From: Saprospiraceae bacterium
GTDB taxonomy: Bacteria > Bacteroidota > Bacteroidia > Chitinophagales > Saprospiraceae
Direction: 5' to 3'
Assembly: GCA_019187225.1 (NCBI GenBank)
Contig: JABAQQ010000033.1
Span: 63,875-127,874, forward strand
Length of the DNA: 64,000 bases
A program made the position numbers and the translations under genes. Below the pieces are notes generated by a model, which saw only the letters and a program-made list of their open reading frames with translations, did no database searches and was not told where the DNA came from. This document shows, in pieces, positions 61,601-64,000 of this stretch (position 1 is its first letter; each line of letters opens with the position of its first letter).

Positions 61601-64000
61601 CAACCTATGCCCAATGGGATGAATCTGGTAGATATAAGCGGCAATATAAATCATCATTCTCATGCCATTGTGGTGCCTAATCCAGCTGATAAGGCACAGT
61701 ATTATCTTTTCAATTTGGGACCGGGCCTTTATAGTTCATTTATATCTTATTCACTGATAGATATGCGCTTGGAGAACGGACAGGGCGATGTGGTTCCCGG
61801 GCAAAAAAGTGTTCCATTTCATCCGACAACGGTTGAAACCGAATTTACCGCTGTTCGTTCCTGTTCGTTCAATGGATACTGGCTTTTGATACGCGACCGC
61901 CCTGCCAATAATTTTTATGCCTATAAGATCGGCCAGAATGGTTTGGATACGAACCCTGTATTCAGCCCGGGCGGAACGGGCCCTTCTGTTTACGGGCAAA
62001 TGAAATTTTCGCCGGATGGTAAACGTGTAGCCCGCAACGGTGACGGAGGTGTGATAGAAATTTATGATTTCGACTTATCTGCCGGACTTGTAACCAATCC
62101 TGTCCTGATAAATCTGCCGGGTACCTACCTGACACTGGGCATTGAATTTTCTCCCAACGGACGATACCTATACTTTTCAGCCTTTGATTCTCATAAATAC
62201 ATGTTGTATCAGATAGACCTGGAGGCGGGAACTCCTGACCAAGTCTTCAATTCACTGACTTTACTGGCAATTGAACCTAATAGCAGCAATGTACATTTCG
62301 GCACTTTACAACTCGCGCCGAATGGCAAAATTTACGTTTCCCCCACCGGGATATTGGTTTCCTCTGCTGACGCAGCTTTACACATTGTTCATCAGCCCGA
62401 CCTGGCCGGCACTGCCTGCCAGTTTCAGAAAGATGGACAGTCTTTAGCGCCGATACCCCTGGTAAGTTACGGCATGGTCAACGTCGTACAAAGCCTCTTC
62501 GCCCAACCCGCCATCGCTTTCTCCAAATCTGCACCCGATACCATCTGCATCCTCGACAGCCTCTACACCTATACGGCAGAAAAATCGGGCTGCTTCGCTG
62601 CCGACTCCTTCGCCTGGAAACTGGAAGGTCTAACGGGAACGCTGAACCACGACCACGCTTACGGCTGGGCGAAATTCGACGCCCCCGGCTCCGGCCGTAT
62701 CATCGTCACCGCCCATACCGAATGCGGCATAGTCTCCGACACCCTCCCCATCGTCGTCGCCGAACCCTTCGACAAAACCCTCGACCTCGGCCCCGACCGC
62801 GTGGTGTGCGACAACGGTGTGTTCACTTTCAACGCCGGCGGCGGCTTCGCCCGCTACCGCTGGCAAAACGGCTCGCCCGACTCCGTGCTCACCACCCTGC
62901 TGCCCGGCCAATACTGGGTGGAGGTGTGGGACGCCTGCGGCAACCGCCAAACCGATACCGTCACCGTCAGCATCGCTCCGGCTACTGTGCTCGACCTGGG
63001 CGACGACCGCGAGGGTTGCGACGACCTCACGGCTTCATTCGAGCGTCCCGACTTTTTTTCGCATTGGCAGTGGACACCGGGCAATTTTACCTCCTGCGAC
63101 ACCTGCGCCAGCGTCACCGTTTCACCCGCTGCCACCACCTCCTGGGTCGTGGTCGCTCAAACCGACGACGGCTGCATTTCGGTGGATACCCTGACATTCT
63201 TGATTCGCGACACTTTATTTTTTCAACTCGATACGAGCGTTTGTTCCGGCCAAGTGATTGATCTGTTCGGTATCTCGTTGCCGGCGGATACGACTGCGCA
63301 CTTCTTCTTCCCGGCTGAAGGCCCCGGCTGCGATACTTTGCTGACCGTGAATGTGTTGGGGTTGGACGCGCCGCTGTCGGAACTGGAAGCAACGGTATGT
63401 CCCGGCGCATTTTTCGACTTTAACGGAACGCTGTTGCCGGCCGATACGACGGCTGTTTTTCTGTTTTCCGCTGCGGGCAATGTCTGCGACTCGGTTGTCA
63501 CTGTCACCGTCTCCGCCTGGCCGCCGCTGACACTGACACTGCCGCCCGACACGACGCTGCGTGTGGGCGCGACGCTGGTCCTGAACGCCGAAACTACCGG
63601 CACGGGGCCGTTTTCCTTTGCCTGGTCGCCTGCGGGCAGTTTAAGTTGTGCGGACTGCCCCGATCCGCTGTCGGCGCCGCTGGAAACGACGCTGTACACC
63701 CTCGCTGCGACCGATGCCAACGGCTGTTCGGCACAGGACTCGGTGCTCGTTACGGTTGACCGAGCCTGCGTGGTCGTCATACCCAATGCTTTCACGCCCA
63801 ACGGCGACGGGGTGAACGACCGTTTTTACCCCAGAACCGACCCTTGCGTGCGCGCGGTGCGCACGTGGCGGGTGGTGAGCCGCTGGGGCGAGCCGGTGTT
63901 TGAGCGGTTCAACCTGCCGCCCGACGACCCGGCGCTGGGTTGGGACGGCAACCGGCCGGACGGCGAGCCGTTCCCCTCCGATGTGCTCGTGTGGTATGTG
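58628..64000 (+). CDS. Giant secreted M43 (pappalysin-type) metalloprotease with PKD, propeller and CHU_C sorting domains; runs off the window
   Basis: 1791 codons are visible from the ATG at 58628 and the frame is open at 64000. Signal peptide MKHKTAFHLLACMLVVRAAH. The M43 catalytic domain covers about 60-330, with zinc motif HEMGHYFGLYH near residue 219 and the Met-turn MDYGHIDCKHDF. PKD-type domains follow (FTPGDTTINAGQTLFFDNTS, FTLSNLTPEEGETVFITNTS), then a segment of delta-60/propeller-like repeats, a GVEICNNNLDDDEDGLFDC calcium-binding-like motif, and a WYFGDHAGLDF propeller. Two further PKD-like domains lead to a gliding-motility-associated CHU_C (T9SS type B) sorting domain (PNAFTPNGDGVNDRF). 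It should be exported through type IX secretion to the surface or medium. Only a few C-terminal residues are missing. Confidence 0.93.
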   Translation, partial: MKHKTAFHLLACMLVVRAAHTQTDLPCATGALHQRALQQAADFQKHQQLEQEAYDFYSRHIVTGRGSQALTVPVVVHIVHDNGPENISDAAVQQAVQWLNQAFANQGYFDQGSGADAGIQFCLAQRTPDGQPTDGITRDQNALTVFTAETQELTMKNINRWKPKDYINIWVVRDICSTTYGCGIVAYAYYPSFHGSNIDGIVIEANFLNSASNVSVLAHEMGHYFGLYHTFEGGCTNNDCLLDGDRVCDTPPDQSTAAVPCDQAVNTCSTDAQSGFSTDQPDMLQNHMDYGHIDCKHDFTPGQADRMNYFLNGTRKSLLDSKGCLPPCPLPTLAAFTPGDTTINAGQTLFFDNTSQNAVIFSWTLNGVPFGGQQNASYLFDSAGVFTVKLVAQPLNEQLCEADSVQAIVQVVCPVTAGFTLSNLTPEEGETVFITNTSQNAMQYEWFVNGVSQGAVLDSIVFSESGSYDIRLVAKGSFCKSSATEAVFVRDSCTGKTFALYNNTPEIGPTSPSRENQAAAVLTDGNLIYAGFGTLPNTFQKAFFFKLKPDGTLLWTKLVGQDSIGSLSCPAVTATPDGGFAALIYQAFYSSTLLPNKLDMVKFSPDGDIEWTRKLYEDSTFSWNPLLGDLIVMQDGNILVGNRLKFDLSGNLLWYNTQPLTDALKTAAMPDGGFVTAGCDNCGTGSYSVARYDAAGNLLWGKLIEVSGGYIMDVAADTNGNIFLLGRKNHLAIVLGHTLMIKMAPTGEILWSRRYFRQLATGFDPGAIVATPDGITIGARADVWISPGNTKEYDVLMHTDNDGNIKWVRHYESDFFFNSLSVVPGGGYLLTDHMIKADALGYIGECPDAQWEVQYEDLSLSINDLTVGVSPATDYPLDSLPVSDYLIALDTICAPACPRGVEICNNNLDDDEDGLFDCLDPDCNCPEDVCAPRQANVWYFGDHAGLDFSTEPPTVLTDGQMDNFFGSATVCDLLGHLLFYTDGDTVYNRFHQPMPNGMNLVDISGNINHHSHAIVVPNPADKAQYYLFNLGPGLYSSFISYSLIDMRLENGQGDVVPGQKSVPFHPTTVETEFTAVRSCSFNGYWLLIRDRPANNFYAYKIGQNGLDTNPVFSPGGTGPSVYGQMKFSPDGKRVARNGDGGVIEIYDFDLSAGLVTNPVLINLPGTYLTLGIEFSPNGRYLYFSAFDSHKYMLYQIDLEAGTPDQVFNSLTLLAIEPNSSNVHFGTLQLAPNGKIYVSPTGILVSSADAALHIVHQPDLAGTACQFQKDGQSLAPIPLVSYGMVNVVQSLFAQPAIAFSKSAPDTICILDSLYTYTAEKSGCFAADSFAWKLEGLTGTLNHDHAYGWAKFDAPGSGRIIVTAHTECGIVSDTLPIVVAEPFDKTLDLGPDRVVCDNGVFTFNAGGGFARYRWQNGSPDSVLTTLLPGQYWVEVWDACGNRQTDTVTVSIAPATVLDLGDDREGCDDLTASFERPDFFSHWQWTPGNFTSCDTCASVTVSPAATTSWVVVAQTDDGCISVDTLTFLIRDTLFFQLDTSVCSGQVIDLFGISLPADTTAHFFFPAEGPGCDTLLTVNVLGLDAPLSELEATVCPGAFFDFNGTLLPADTTAVFLFSAAGNVCDSVVTVTVSAWPPLTLTLPPDTTLRVGATLVLNAETTGTGPFSFAWSPAGSLSCADCPDPLSAPLETTLYTLAATDANGCSAQDSVLVTVDRACVVVIPNAFTPNGDGVNDRFYPRTDPCVRAVRTWRVVSRWGEPVFERFNLPPDDPALGWDGNRPDGEPFPSDVLVWYV

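Overview
The window is a stretch of a Bacteroidota chromosome, most like the Saprospiria (Lewinella/Haliscomenobacter type). Evidence: a SusC/SusD pair, a hybrid two-component system, TonB-dependent receptors with a carboxypeptidase-like N-terminus, type IX secretion tails (type A on an M28 peptidase, CHU_C/type B on a giant M43 protease), lipoproteins, an ELWxxDGT-repeat protein and TAnnTTTG promoter boxes. The species cannot be named from the sequence. Coding density is high. No rRNA, tRNA, CRISPR array or transposase was seen.

Layout. 1-12.5 kb: minus-strand surface and signalling genes (ELWxxDGT protein, TonB receptor, type II-like sulfide:quinone oxidoreductase, a 1367-residue hybrid sensor/regulator, a secreted aspartic protease, a lipoprotein). 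They are interleaved with plus-strand 3' gene remnants (TPR protein, MFS transporter, YeeE-like transporter). 12.7-15.4 kb: a membrane-anchored TIR protein, a secreted caspase-like protease with a probable C-terminal beta-barrel, and the first third of a formylglycine-generating-enzyme-like gene. 15.4-20.5 kb: a minus-strand operon of a beta-helix protein, a 1083-residue protein with LVIVD repeats, and a severed SpvB/TcB N-terminus. 20.7-23.7 kb: a DUF1501 gene whose 5' end is also present as a broken copy on the other side of an AAA/DUF4143 ATPase gene. 23.8-29.9 kb: aspartoacylase-family enzyme, a DinB protein with ten 38-residue histone-like repeats, an AlkA-type glycosylase, a MITE-like element, and a GCS2-CBS fusion. 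30-35.3 kb: SusC, SusD and a small beta-barrel protein. 35.5-42.3 kb: acyl-CoA dehydrogenase, MerR-like regulator, an EAD11 membrane protein and aconitase. 42.3-47.6 kb: AlbA_2/Schlafen-type ATP-binding protein and a nuclease-helicase. 47.8-52.3 kb: Ig-like lipoprotein, 2OG-Fe(II) oxygenase, M28 peptidase. 52.5-58.3 kb: a six-gene minus-strand surface-polysaccharide operon containing a BKACE enzyme. 58.6 kb to the end: a giant secreted M43 metalloprotease, cut by the window edge.

How the genes fit together. Most of the window serves surface and secretion functions: polymer or glycan uptake (SusCD, TonB receptor, hybrid sensor), secreted peptidases, and cell-surface polysaccharide. Scattered among these are genes of the conflict/signalling type common in multicellular and filamentous bacteria: TIR-TM, caspase, EAD11-TM, AAA/DUF4143, AlbA_2 and nuclease-helicase. 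The most striking genome-scale feature is a repeated scar: severed gene ends lie about 70-130 bp upstream of intact genes, as if single genes with their promoters had been dropped into or exchanged within older operons. The leads I rate highest are the TIR/caspase pair with its split topology, the MITE-like element and in-gene palindromes, the DinB-histone-like fusion, and the BKACE enzyme inside a polysaccharide operon.
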